Part shown: positions 7,392 through 13,282 of the stretch, piece after piece
Layout: every line of letters begins with the position of its first letter
How positions within the stretch are numbered: position 1 is the first letter of the stretch
From: Actinomycetota bacterium
Lineage (GTDB): Bacteria > Actinomycetota > Acidimicrobiia > Acidimicrobiales > JAHWKP01
DNA length: 13,749 nucleotides
NCBI GenBank assembly: GCA_019347775.1
Contig: JAHWKP010000027.1
Span: forward strand, 1-13,749
Direction: 5' to 3'
The notes under the pieces: generated by a model
Told to the model about the DNA's origin: nothing
Seen by the model: only the letters and a program-made list of their open reading frames with translations
Database searches by the model: none
Translations under genes and position numbers: made by a program

Positions 7392-7844
7392 CTACGACCC
7401 TGCGGGCGTCCGGCTCGCTGGAGGCTCGGGCGCTGTTAGGCGCCATGCCTGTGCGGCGACCCACAGAGCGAGCAACACGCTGAATCCGAGCGGCACCAGG
7501 GTGCCGACGTAGCCGGCGGTGCTCAGGCTTTCCCGCACGAAGACGTGGATCACGAAGTGGGGCCCCGCGAAGAACAGGAACCCGATCGCCGCTCCCCTAG
7601 CCAGCGACGGCGTAGGGCGGGCCGCCGCATAAGCGAGGAGGACGCCGAATGCGAGATAGGCGCCGCCTATGTCCTGGATGAAGTGCTCGTTGTAGTCGCC
7701 GAACGCGGACACCCAACCCAGGTCCGTGCCCGGGAAATCCTCATACCAGCTGCGCGGCGTGAGCAGCGCCCATAGCCCGGTGAGGAGATTCGGCACCGCG
7801 AGCACGACGAGCGCCAGTCGAACCATGGAACCGTGCACCGTCAT
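7392..7844 (-). CDS. Conserved four-helix membrane protein of unknown function
   Basis: A 150-residue integral membrane protein with four predicted helices (about residues 8-28, 58-76, 84-103 and 112-134) and a Pro/Ala-rich tail. Motifs WYEDFPG (33-39), YNEHFIQDIGG (51-61) and PHFVIH (95-100) look like family signatures; I recall similar uncharacterised actinobacterial proteins with a YNEH..RDxGG motif but cannot name a function. The conserved His and Asp residues at the helix ends could bind a metal or haem (inference). ATG at 7844 is preferred because AGGAA lies about 9 bases upstream. Alternatives are GTG 7862 and ATG 7826. It lies upstream of the protease gene in the same direction, with 143 bases between, so a shared operon is doubtful. 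Confidence 0.8.
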   Translation of the reverse strand: MTVHGSMVRLALVVLAVPNLLTGLWALLTPRSWYEDFPGTDLGWVSAFGDYNEHFIQDIGGAYLAFGVLLAYAAARPTPSLARGAAIGFLFFAGPHFVIHVFVRESLSTAGYVGTLVPLGFSVLLALWVAAQAWRLTAPEPPASRTPAGS

Positions 7845-7952
7845 GGGCCGTGTTCCTAGCACCCGTGCCCTGGGCGCGCCCGGTGCGGGCAGGAGTGGGC
7901 ACCCCGGGCCGGGGGTACAGCCGACCTACAACCCCGACCGAAAGGAGCCGAC
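7845..7952. other. Divergent intergenic region with GC-rich palindromes
   Basis: 108 bases between the minus-strand membrane gene and the plus-strand small acidic gene. It holds a perfect 10-bp palindrome GGGCGCGCCC (7872-7881) and a looser inverted repeat CCCGGTGC...GCACCCCGGG just after it. No TANNNT box stands at a convincing distance from either start. The ribosome-binding site AAAGGAG for the small gene is at 7941-7947. Promoters presumably lie here but I cannot place them. Confidence 0.4.
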
Positions 7953-8138
7953 GTGGGCGACCACAAGGACGACGACAAGGCCAAGGATGCACTTAAGCGG
8001 GACTGGGAGCAGACGAAGTCCGACGTGACTGGCGACCGCAAGGGCGAGGATCTCGATCAGGACGTGGACGACACCGTCCGCCAGGCAGCAGGCAAGGAGC
8101 CGGTACCTCCGAAGAACGTTCCGAACCCCCCCGACTGA
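7953..8138 (+). CDS. Small acidic hydrophilic protein (61 aa), faintly CsbD-like
   Basis: A 61-residue, highly charged protein starting MGDHKDDDKAKDALKRDWEQ and ending PKNVPNPPD. It has no hydrophobic segment and no Cys. The centre (LKRDWEQTKSDVTGD..DLDQDVDDTVRQAAGKE) has the W..Q.K..V...D.LD pattern seen in CsbD-type general-stress proteins, but the match is weak and by eye only. It is likely disordered or helical. The GTG start at 7953 is well supported by AAAGGAG 5 bases upstream, which makes this a real gene despite its length. It stands alone between a divergent membrane gene and a gene with its own promoter. A stress-related role is speculation. Confidence 0.75.
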   Translation: MGDHKDDDKAKDALKRDWEQTKSDVTGDRKGEDLDQDVDDTVRQAAGKEPVPPKNVPNPPD

Positions 8139-8235
8139 ATCCACACAGAACTTCAGCTGAACCGGCCGCACTGTTCCGCCGTAATGGCGGGCCGGTGCCG
8201 CCGATGGCTAAAAGCCCGGGTTCCGGCCGGCGTCG

Positions 8236-8241
8236 TACGAT
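8236..8241 (+). promoter_or_regulatory. Leaderless -10 promoter box for the cyclic-nucleotide-binding gene
   Basis: TACGAT is followed by GCCGGCG and then ATG at 8249. This is the same TANNNT-N7-ATG arrangement as at fhaA. No ribosome-binding site precedes the ATG. An earlier in-frame ATG (8240) begins inside the box, which argues against it being the start. Confidence 0.5.
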
Positions 8242-8248
8242 GCCGGCG

Positions 8249-8680
8249 ATGGCAACGCCCGGCGAAGTTGAACGGCTCGCGACACTGCGCGAGGTCCCGC
8301 TGTTCGTAGGACTGTCCGATACCGAGTTGGGTTCGCTGCTGGGTGATTCGGAGGAACGCACCTATTTACCGGGCCAGGATCTCGTCACCCAGGGCGACGC
8401 CTCTGGGCCGTTCTTCTTGATCTTCGAGGGCCGCTGCCGCGTACTCGTCGACGGCGTCGACCGGAAGGTGATCGGCGCCGGCCAGCATTTCGGTGACATG
8501 GCGCTCGTCGACGGCGAGCCGCGGTCGGCGACTGTCCGCGCCGAGACTGAGGTGCGAGCCCTCGCCATTCCGGCCGAGGGATTCTTCAGGCTGCTCGAGG
8601 CCAACTTCGGCGTCGTTCGCAAGATCATGGCGAATTTGTCACGCAGGGCGCGGGCCGCCGAGCGCCAGCTCAGCAAGTAA
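8249..8680 (+). CDS. Single-domain cyclic-nucleotide-binding (Crp-type) protein
   Basis: A 143-residue protein made almost entirely of one cNMP-binding domain: LREVPLFVGLSDTELGSLL (13-31), PGQDLVTQGDASGPFFLIFEGRCRV (41-65), then the phosphate-binding cassette FGDMALVDGEPRSATV (81-96). In the cassette R92 contacts the cyclic phosphate in relatives, and the usual FGE glutamate is Asp (D83). A C-terminal helix with many Arg follows (122-141). There is no HTH, so it is not a Crp transcription factor; it may sense cAMP/cGMP for a partner protein. The start is ATG 8249, on the leaderless arrangement and because the domain begins 10 residues later; GTG 8195, ATG 8204 and ATG 8240 are longer options. 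No partner gene is evident nearby. Confidence 0.88.
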   Translation: MATPGEVERLATLREVPLFVGLSDTELGSLLGDSEERTYLPGQDLVTQGDASGPFFLIFEGRCRVLVDGVDRKVIGAGQHFGDMALVDGEPRSATVRAETEVRALAIPAEGFFRLLEANFGVVRKIMANLSRRARAAERQLSK

Positions 8681-8681
8681 A

Positions 8682-8709
8682 GGCACCTGCCGACCGGGGC
8701 CGGGGTGCC
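8682..8709 (+). terminator. GC-rich hairpin after the cNMP-binding gene, weak terminator
   Basis: GGCACC (8682-8687) pairs with GGTGCC (8704-8709) directly after the TAA at 8678-8680. No T-run follows. It could attenuate transcription or stabilise the 3' end, or may be chance in GC-rich DNA. Confidence 0.28.
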
Positions 8710-8732
8710 CCAGCCAATAGCGTTAGGACCCG

Positions 8733-9719
8733 ATGTTCTCGCCCCGGCGCTCTCAGCGCGTCCGCCGACGGCGCTGGATAGTCGTCGGCTTGGTGGCCTC
8801 GGCCCTTGTGCTGGCCATCAACGCCGTGGCTCAGACCCAAGGCCGCGACACCGCCCTGCGGCTGGAGACGATCTCTTATCTCGATGAAGTACGTCCCGAA
8901 GTCGAGCGCTCCAACAGCCTGGGGGCCGAATTGGCTGATCTGCGGGAACGAGCCACCGAGTTAGGCCGGGCGACCGTCTCCGAGCGGCTGCAGCGGGTGG
9001 GCGTGGAGGCACTAGCCGCCGTGCGCTCCGTGGAAGAGGCCGACCCGCCGACCCAGCTGCGTACGAACCACTCCCTGCTGGTCGCCTCGCTGGCCATACG
9101 AGCCAGATCGGCTGACACCATCCGCCGCACGATCGGTGAAGCCCTGAATCCGGGATCGCCCCCGCCCGCAGCCACCGAACTGGTCAAGGCGACCGAGGAT
9201 CTCCGCTCCGCGGACCGCTCCTACGAGCTGTTCCGCGACGCTCTGCCCGACGACGAGGACATGGCCATGCCGCGTTCGAGGTGGCTGGAGGGTGAGCCCC
9301 TCACCGCGGAGGAGGCGAGTGCCTTCGTGTCGACGCTGCGGTCGGCCGGCTCGCTGGCGCCGGTGCGCGACGTCGCCGTCGTGACCATCACCATGGAGCC
9401 AGCCGCAGTCGGAACCGAGGGCGAAGCCGCGGTTATCCCCCCGTCGGCGACGCTGCGGCTGCAGGTTGTCGTGGCGAACGTCGGCAACGACGCCATTCGC
9501 CAACTTCCGGTCGTGGCCGCGGTCGGCGCCCCCAACGGCGACATCGACACCGGACGTCAATTCGTGGACCTGGAACCCGGCCAGCGGGCGACGGTCACCA
9601 TCGGGGGCCTGCGGCTCGTGCCCCAAGCCGCCAACCAACTGTCGGTGAGCGCCGGTCCGGTCGAAGGTGAGGCGACCCTCTCGGACAACGAGCGGCGCCG
9701 CACGTTGCTTGTCCGCTGA
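8733..9719 (+). CDS. Membrane-anchored protein with helical outer region and C-terminal CARDB-like domain, function unknown
   Basis: A 328-residue protein. An Arg-rich start (residues 5-14) precedes one membrane helix (about 15-34), giving an N-in, C-out orientation. Residues about 45-205 are rich in Glu, Arg, Leu and Ala and probably form a helical bundle or coiled coil. Residues about 212-327 look like an Ig-type CARDB fold (VTITMEPAAV, LRLQVVVANVGNDAI, VDLEPGQRATVTIGGL), common in surface-exposed proteins. I know no function. The start is ATG 8733; AGGA sits only 4 bases upstream, and TAGCGT lies 9 bases before the ATG, so the start signal is not clear. It ends 22 bases before pheA and the two may be co-transcribed. 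Confidence 0.82.
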   Translation: MFSPRRSQRVRRRRWIVVGLVASALVLAINAVAQTQGRDTALRLETISYLDEVRPEVERSNSLGAELADLRERATELGRATVSERLQRVGVEALAAVRSVEEADPPTQLRTNHSLLVASLAIRARSADTIRRTIGEALNPGSPPPAATELVKATEDLRSADRSYELFRDALPDDEDMAMPRSRWLEGEPLTAEEASAFVSTLRSAGSLAPVRDVAVVTITMEPAAVGTEGEAAVIPPSATLRLQVVVANVGNDAIRQLPVVAAVGAPNGDIDTGRQFVDLEPGQRATVTIGGLRLVPQAANQLSVSAGPVEGEATLSDNERRRTLLVR

Positions 9720-9741
9720 ACCAGCACCGGACCCACTCGCG

Positions 9742-10686
9742 TTGAAGATCGCCTACCTCGGTCCACCCGGTACCTTCACCGAGGAAGCCCGTCTCTCTGA
9801 CCCGGCCGCTCGCGCTGACGCGACCGAGCTCGTGCCGATGCAGACGATCAACGACGTCCTGGCCGCGGTGCACGCCGGCGAAGTCGACCGGGGATTCGTA
9901 GCCATCGAGAACTCCATCGAGGGCACCGTCAACATCACGCTCGACACCCTGGTCTTCGGGCCCGACCTGCTCATCCAGCGGGAGGTGGCTACGCCGATCC
10001 GGCTACACCTCGTCGGCCGAGAGGGGGCCGAATTGGCACAGGTGCGCCAGGTCATGTCGTTCCCCCACGCCATCGCGCAGTGCCGGGAGTGGCTCAAGAC
10101 CAACATTCCCGACGCCGAGATGGTCGCGGCCAACTCGACCGCCGAGGCGGTCGCCCTCGTGGCCCAAGCTAGCGACGCCACCCTGGCCGCGATCGGCACG
10201 TCTCGCGCGGCAGAACTGCACGACCTGGCCCTGCTCGCCTCGGACATCGAGGACCACGTCGACAACGAGACCCGCTTCGTCGCCCTCACACGGAGCGGGA
10301 TCCCCGCGCCCACCGGGCACGACAAGACGTCGATCGTGTGCTTCCAGCGAGCCGACCACCCCGGAAGCCTCCATTCCATCCTCGGGCAGTTCTCGGCTCG
10401 CGACCTCAACCTCACCAAGCTCGAGTCCCGTCCTACGAAGAAGGGGCTTGGTGACTACTGCTTCGTGATCGACCTCCAGGGTCACGTCGACGACGAGGTC
10501 ATCGCCGACTGCCTGCGCGACCTCCATGCCCAGCTGCCGGCCCTGAAGTTCCTCGGCTCCTATCCCGCAGCGGGACAGCACAGCGAATCGCGCCGCCGAG
10601 ACGCCGAGGAGTCATGGCGCAACGCCGATTCGTGGGTGCGGGCGCTGAAGTCCAAGGTCGGCCGCGGCTACTGGCGGACCTACTGA
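9742..10686 (+). CDS. pheA: Prephenate dehydratase
   Basis: A 314-residue monofunctional prephenate dehydratase, which turns prephenate into phenylpyruvate in phenylalanine synthesis. The catalytic part (1 to about 182) has KIAYLGPPGTFTEEA at the start, AIENSIEGTVN (54-64) and the catalytic NETRF (175-179). The ACT domain (about 195-273) has HPGSLHSIL (206-214; the common GALxxxL with Ser for Ala) and ESRP (228-231), so feedback inhibition by phenylalanine is expected. A charged 40-residue tail follows. There is no chorismate mutase domain. The start is taken as TTG 9742 because homology begins there at once. The in-frame GTG 9667 would overlap the previous gene by 53 bases and add an unrelated Arg-rich leader. 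No clear ribosome-binding site. Confidence 0.93.
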   Translation: MKIAYLGPPGTFTEEARLSDPAARADATELVPMQTINDVLAAVHAGEVDRGFVAIENSIEGTVNITLDTLVFGPDLLIQREVATPIRLHLVGREGAELAQVRQVMSFPHAIAQCREWLKTNIPDAEMVAANSTAEAVALVAQASDATLAAIGTSRAAELHDLALLASDIEDHVDNETRFVALTRSGIPAPTGHDKTSIVCFQRADHPGSLHSILGQFSARDLNLTKLESRPTKKGLGDYCFVIDLQGHVDDEVIADCLRDLHAQLPALKFLGSYPAAGQHSESRRRDAEESWRNADSWVRALKSKVGRGYWRTY

Positions 10687-12038
10687 GCCACGAGCTCGGG
10701 CGGCCACTCCGGTAGACGGTCGCGCAAGGCTTCCCGCATCATCGCTCCCTCGACGAGCACGGCGGCGTCCTCGCCCTGGTGGCCCCATACCTGAACACCG
10801 GCGGGGAGACCTTCTTCGTCTAGGCCCACGGGCAACGAAAGTGCCGGCACACCGGCCAGCGATTGCAGGTGGTTGCACCGCAGTGACGAATCGCGGAAGT
10901 CGCCGGCCTCGGGATCGGCAACTGAGCTGGGCCCTTTGGCCACGACGGGCGACAGCACGAGATCCGCGGCGATCGCAGCGACCGCCGCTCGGATCCGCGA
11001 TCGCGCCTCCTCGCCGGCCGCGGCGTCAGCGCCCCGGCTGACGAGCCCTCCGAGCCGCGACTGCAATGAGGCGGACAGTGCCTCTCGGTGTGCGGGCCAC
11101 GTTTTCAGCACCTCGGTGTGGGTGTGGATCATCTCTGCCCGCTGGGCGTCGAGGGCGGCGTCGATCTCATCTGCGCTCGGCAACGCGACCGGCACCAACG
11201 TGGCGCCGAGCTCTGAACATTTGGCGGCCGCCACTTCCACCGCCTCGGATTGAGCCAGCCCGACGGGAGGCACGAAGTCGACAGGCACTCCGACGCGAAC
11301 GCCCGAAAGATCGGACTTTGGGGCTCCGCGCGTCCACCCAGGGCTGAGGATCTCCATGGCCGCCTGCACCTCCTCCACCTCGCGAGCCATGACGCCGACG
11401 GCGTCGAATGACGGAGCAAGCGGCACTACTCCGCGCAGCGAGATGAGTCCATGCGTCGGGCGGAACCCGACGATGCCGCACAGCGCTGCGGGGATGCGGG
11501 CCGAGCCGCTGGTGTCGCTGCCCAGAGCCAAGGGGACCAACCCTGCCGCGACCGCGGCGGCCGATCCGCCGCTCGATCCTCCGGGCACGCGGTCGTGCGA
11601 CCAGGGGTTGCGGGTGCTCCCTCGCTTCTCGTGTTGCGTGGTGACGCCCATGGCGAACTCATGACTGCGGGTCAGCCCGACGGGTATCGCGCCGGCGGCG
11701 CGCAGCAGGCGCACCGCGTCGGAGTCTGATTGACCCACGCGGCCCGACCAGGCCAACGACCCGGCCGTGTGCGGCCAGCTTGCGACCTCGAAGATCTCCT
11801 TGACGCCGAAGGGGACCCCGTGCAGCGCCGAGCGCTCCAGGCCCGATCGCAATTCCTCGGTCGCGGCGGCTGAGGCGACCCGGGCCCCATCGCGATCGAT
11901 ATAGGTGAAAGCTCCCAAAACCGGATCGAGAGCCGCGACCCGGTCTAGGCAAGCTTCGACGACTTCGGTCGACGTTGCGCCGCCCGCGGCGTAAGCATCC
12001 GCCAGCTCCGCTGCGCCGAGCCGCCATAGCTCAATCAC
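10680..12038 (-). CDS. Amidase (amidase signature family)
   Basis: A 452-residue amidase-signature hydrolase. The Ser-cisSer-Lys triad is visible: K80 in PFGVKE, S155 in PGGSSGGS (152-159) and nucleophile S179 in SDTSGSARIPA (174-184), with the 24-residue S-S spacing of the family. The length is normal. GatB and GatC are not adjacent and no tRNA-amidotransferase context is seen, so a stand-alone amidase acting on an unknown small amide is more likely than GatA. The GTG start at 12038 has AGGAT 5 bases upstream, inside the 15-base gap after the DinB gene; the two are probably one operon. Its 3' end overlaps the 3' end of pheA on the other strand by 7 bases. Confidence 0.92.
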   Translation of the reverse strand: MIELWRLGAAELADAYAAGGATSTEVVEACLDRVAALDPVLGAFTYIDRDGARVASAAATEELRSGLERSALHGVPFGVKEIFEVASWPHTAGSLAWSGRVGQSDSDAVRLLRAAGAIPVGLTRSHEFAMGVTTQHEKRGSTRNPWSHDRVPGGSSGGSAAAVAAGLVPLALGSDTSGSARIPAALCGIVGFRPTHGLISLRGVVPLAPSFDAVGVMAREVEEVQAAMEILSPGWTRGAPKSDLSGVRVGVPVDFVPPVGLAQSEAVEVAAAKCSELGATLVPVALPSADEIDAALDAQRAEMIHTHTEVLKTWPAHREALSASLQSRLGGLVSRGADAAAGEEARSRIRAAVAAIAADLVLSPVVAKGPSSVADPEAGDFRDSSLRCNHLQSLAGVPALSLPVGLDEEGLPAGVQVWGHQGEDAAVLVEGAMMREALRDRLPEWPPELVAQ

Positions 12039-12053
12039 CGGATCCTGACCGAC

Positions 12054-12578
12054 TCACCAGCCGACGGCGCCGTCGATCATCTCCCTTATCAGGTCGGCGT
12101 GACCGTTGTGCCGTGCGTACTCCTCGATCATGTGGCAGTAGATCCACCGCAGCGAGTACTCCGTGCCGCGGCGGATCCCCGTGTCGTCGAGTTGGCGGCC
12201 CGCAGCAGCCTCGCGGCTCTGCTCGCACTCGGATCTCCAGGAGGCCAGATCGTCTCCCCAGATCGCGTCATCGAGGTCGTCGAACTGGCGGTCGTAGTCG
12301 CGTGCCGACAGGTCGTAGAAGATCGCGGGGAGGTCGGGATCCCGGAGCAGCGTCCGACGGAACCAGCCGCGCTCTACATCGGACATGTGCCGGATCAAAC
12401 CCTGCAGCGAGAGCTTCGACGTCGCGACAGGTCGCGTCTTGCGCTGCTCGTCGCTAAGCCCCTCGCACTTCAGAAGCAATGTCGCTCGATGGAACTCCAG
12501 CCACGCCTCCAACATGGCGCGCTCACCCAGAAGGAAGTCGGGTTCAACCCGCCGGCCATCTTTCAAGTCCTCGACCAT
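12054..12578 (-). CDS. DinB-superfamily protein (DUF664 type)
   Basis: A 174-residue four-helix-bundle protein of the DinB/DUF664 family. Signatures are ATLLLKCEGLSDEQ (32-45), LIRHMSDVERGWFRR (61-75) and CHMIEEYARHNGHADLIREMIDG (148-170). H64, with His residues among 149, 157 and 160, should form the usual metal site. Many actinobacterial relatives are putative thiol (mycothiol) S-transferases, which fits an actinobacterial host, but the substrate is unknown. The ATG at 12578 has AGGA about 9 bases upstream and gives the family's usual N-terminus. It lies only 66 bases downstream of tRNA-Ser(TGA) on the same strand with no terminator between, so read-through from the tRNA unit is possible. 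Confidence 0.9.
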   Translation of the reverse strand: MVEDLKDGRRVEPDFLLGERAMLEAWLEFHRATLLLKCEGLSDEQRKTRPVATSKLSLQGLIRHMSDVERGWFRRTLLRDPDLPAIFYDLSARDYDRQFDDLDDAIWGDDLASWRSECEQSREAAAGRQLDDTGIRRGTEYSLRWIYCHMIEEYARHNGHADLIREMIDGAVGW

Positions 12579-12643
12579 TCCGACGATCCTGCCAGCGTCA
12601 GGGTTCCCTTGCCTAGCGCTTCATAGGTCGGCTCAGTCATGTG

Positions 12644-12679
12644 GCGGAGAGGGGGGGATTTGAACCCCCGGACCCCTTG
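12644..12679. repeat. 36-bp direct repeat, copy 1 (3' half of tRNA-Ser(TGA))
   Basis: Identical over 36 bases to 13247-13282; the flanking bases differ on both sides. The repeat covers the 3' strand of the variable arm, the whole T-arm, the 3' acceptor strand, the discriminator and one further base. The two copies are offset by 603 bp and bracket the endonuclease gene, like the att repeats of tRNA-integrated elements, but no integrase is present. Confidence 0.9.
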
Positions 12680-12730
12680 CAGGCCACCAGTTTTCAAGAC
12701 TGGCGCGTTAGTCCACTCCGCCACCGCTCC
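12645..12730 (-). tRNA. tRNA-Ser(TGA) with an acceptor-stem mismatch
   Basis: An 86-base class II tRNA. Anticodon stem CCAGT/ACTGG, loop CTTGAAA, anticodon TGA, which reads UCA and related serine codons. D-stem GCG/CGC. The T-arm GGGGG-TTCAAAT-CCCCC and discriminator G are normal. The acceptor stem GGAGCGG against CCTCTCC has a C x U mismatch at pair 5-68, and the variable arm needs a G-U pair. Three bases CCA follow the discriminator (12644-12642), so CCA is encoded, perhaps by chance. The 5' half overlaps the endonuclease reading frame. No promoter is seen directly upstream, so it probably depends on the endonuclease transcript. Confidence 0.9.
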
Positions 12731-13152
12731 AAGTACGAGTGTGCCTTTTCCACGGACTTCAGATTGTCCTTGAACATCCCGAGGCCGAGATTGCACCATC
12801 GGCACAGCAGACCTCGAGTGACTCCCGTCTCGTGACAGTGATCCACGACCAGGGTGTCTGGGACGACCCCGCATATCGCGCAGCGGCCATCCTGTGCACG
12901 GACCATGGCTGCGAACTCCGCCTTCGTAAGGCCGTACCTGCTGAGCTTGCGCGTGCGGGCCGGCGAGGCCGCTTGGCGTCGCCGGCGAGCGGCGTTTTGC
13001 CCCTCCAAGATCCGCTCCCGGTCGCGCGTACTTTGCGCGCGCCCGCTCGTTGCGGCACTTCTTGCACTCGGGGAATCGGCCTTGGTCGCAGCGGGGTGAG
13101 GACTGAACGCGTCGAGCGGCCTCGACAGCTTGCAGGTCTTGCACACTTTCAC
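12694..13152 (-). CDS. Endonuclease VII-family HNH endonuclease, internally frameshifted, running into tRNA-Ser
   Basis: A 152-residue reading frame of the recombination endonuclease VII family (phage T4 gp49-like, beta-beta-alpha-metal nuclease). The core is intact: CAIC (91-94), LVVDHCHETGVTRGLLCRWCN (101-121; D104, H105, C117, C120, N121) and GLGMFKDN (123-130). The N-terminus has the first zinc-ribbon half, CKTC (4-7). The second half is missing from this frame but is present in the adjacent frame as RFPECKKCRNERARAKYAR (about 13030-13090), so two compensating frameshifts, at the GGGG run 13093-13096 and the CGCGCG run 13023-13028, changed residues about 21-43. The last 11-12 residues (ERWRSGLTRQS) are coded by the tRNA and the stop is its anticodon. 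GTG 13152 is probably leaderless. It may be a decaying free-standing homing-type nuclease; activity is uncertain. Confidence 0.8.
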   Translation of the reverse strand: MKVCKTCKLSRPLDAFSPHPAATKADSPSARSAATSGRAQSTRDRERILEGQNAARRRRQAASPARTRKLSRYGLTKAEFAAMVRAQDGRCAICGVVPDTLVVDHCHETGVTRGLLCRWCNLGLGMFKDNLKSVEKAHSYLERWRSGLTRQS

Positions 13153-13160
13153 GACGTTTC

Positions 13161-13181
13161 AATGTATCAAACACGCGTTTG
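13161..13181 (-). promoter_or_regulatory. Endonuclease promoter: TACATT -10 box with an adjacent palindrome
   Basis: On the minus strand TACATT (13161-13166) lies 8 bases before the GTG start, with no ribosome-binding site, again a leaderless layout. Directly upstream is the inverted repeat CAAAC...GTTTG (13168-13181), placed where an operator would be. The stretch 13148-13200 is clearly richer in A+T than the rest of the window. TATAAA (13184-13189) lies at the -35 spacing or could be another -10. Confidence 0.45.
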
Positions 13182-13204
13182 GTTTTATAGGTACCGTGAC
13201 GGAA

Positions 13205-13236
13205 TTCGACGCGACCGGACCAGTGTCCGCGTCGAA
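13205..13236 (-). terminator. Hairpin after tRNA-Ser(GCT), probable terminator
   Basis: TTCGACGCG (13205-13213) and CGCGTCGAA (13228-13236) form a perfect 9-bp inverted repeat, and an inner GGAC/GTC can extend it. It starts 11 bases after the 3' end of tRNA-Ser(GCT). Only two T residues follow on the minus strand, so termination may be partial. It would separate the tRNA-Ser(GCT) transcript from the endonuclease gene. Confidence 0.45.
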
Positions 13237-13246
13237 CGCCAGCAGC

Positions 13247-13282
13247 GCGGAGAGGGGGGGATTTGAACCCCCGGACCCCTTG
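13247..13282. repeat. 36-bp direct repeat, copy 2 (3' half of tRNA-Ser(GCT))
   Basis: Second copy of the 36-bp repeat described at 12644-12679. In this tRNA both the acceptor strand and the variable-arm strand inside the repeat pair perfectly with their partners. This makes it the likely source copy. Confidence 0.9.

Noticed and set aside
9667..9741. Longer pheA start at GTG 9667
   Set aside because: It adds 25 residues unlike any prephenate dehydratase and overlaps the previous gene by 53 bases.
12563..12640. 25-codon ORF between tRNA-Ser(TGA) and the DinB gene
   Set aside because: No ribosome-binding site, overlaps the DinB start, no recognisable sequence.
12563..13174. Alternative minus-strand frame across the endonuclease and tRNA
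   Set aside because: Only its short middle part (CKKC region) is meaningful. It lacks the HNH core and runs through the whole tRNA, so it is evidence for a frameshift, not a separate gene.
12644..13282. A classic integrative element with attL/attR in tRNA-Ser
   Set aside because: The repeats and location fit, but the bracketed 0.6 kb holds no integrase and both tRNAs are complete. Kept only as an alternative explanation in the findings.
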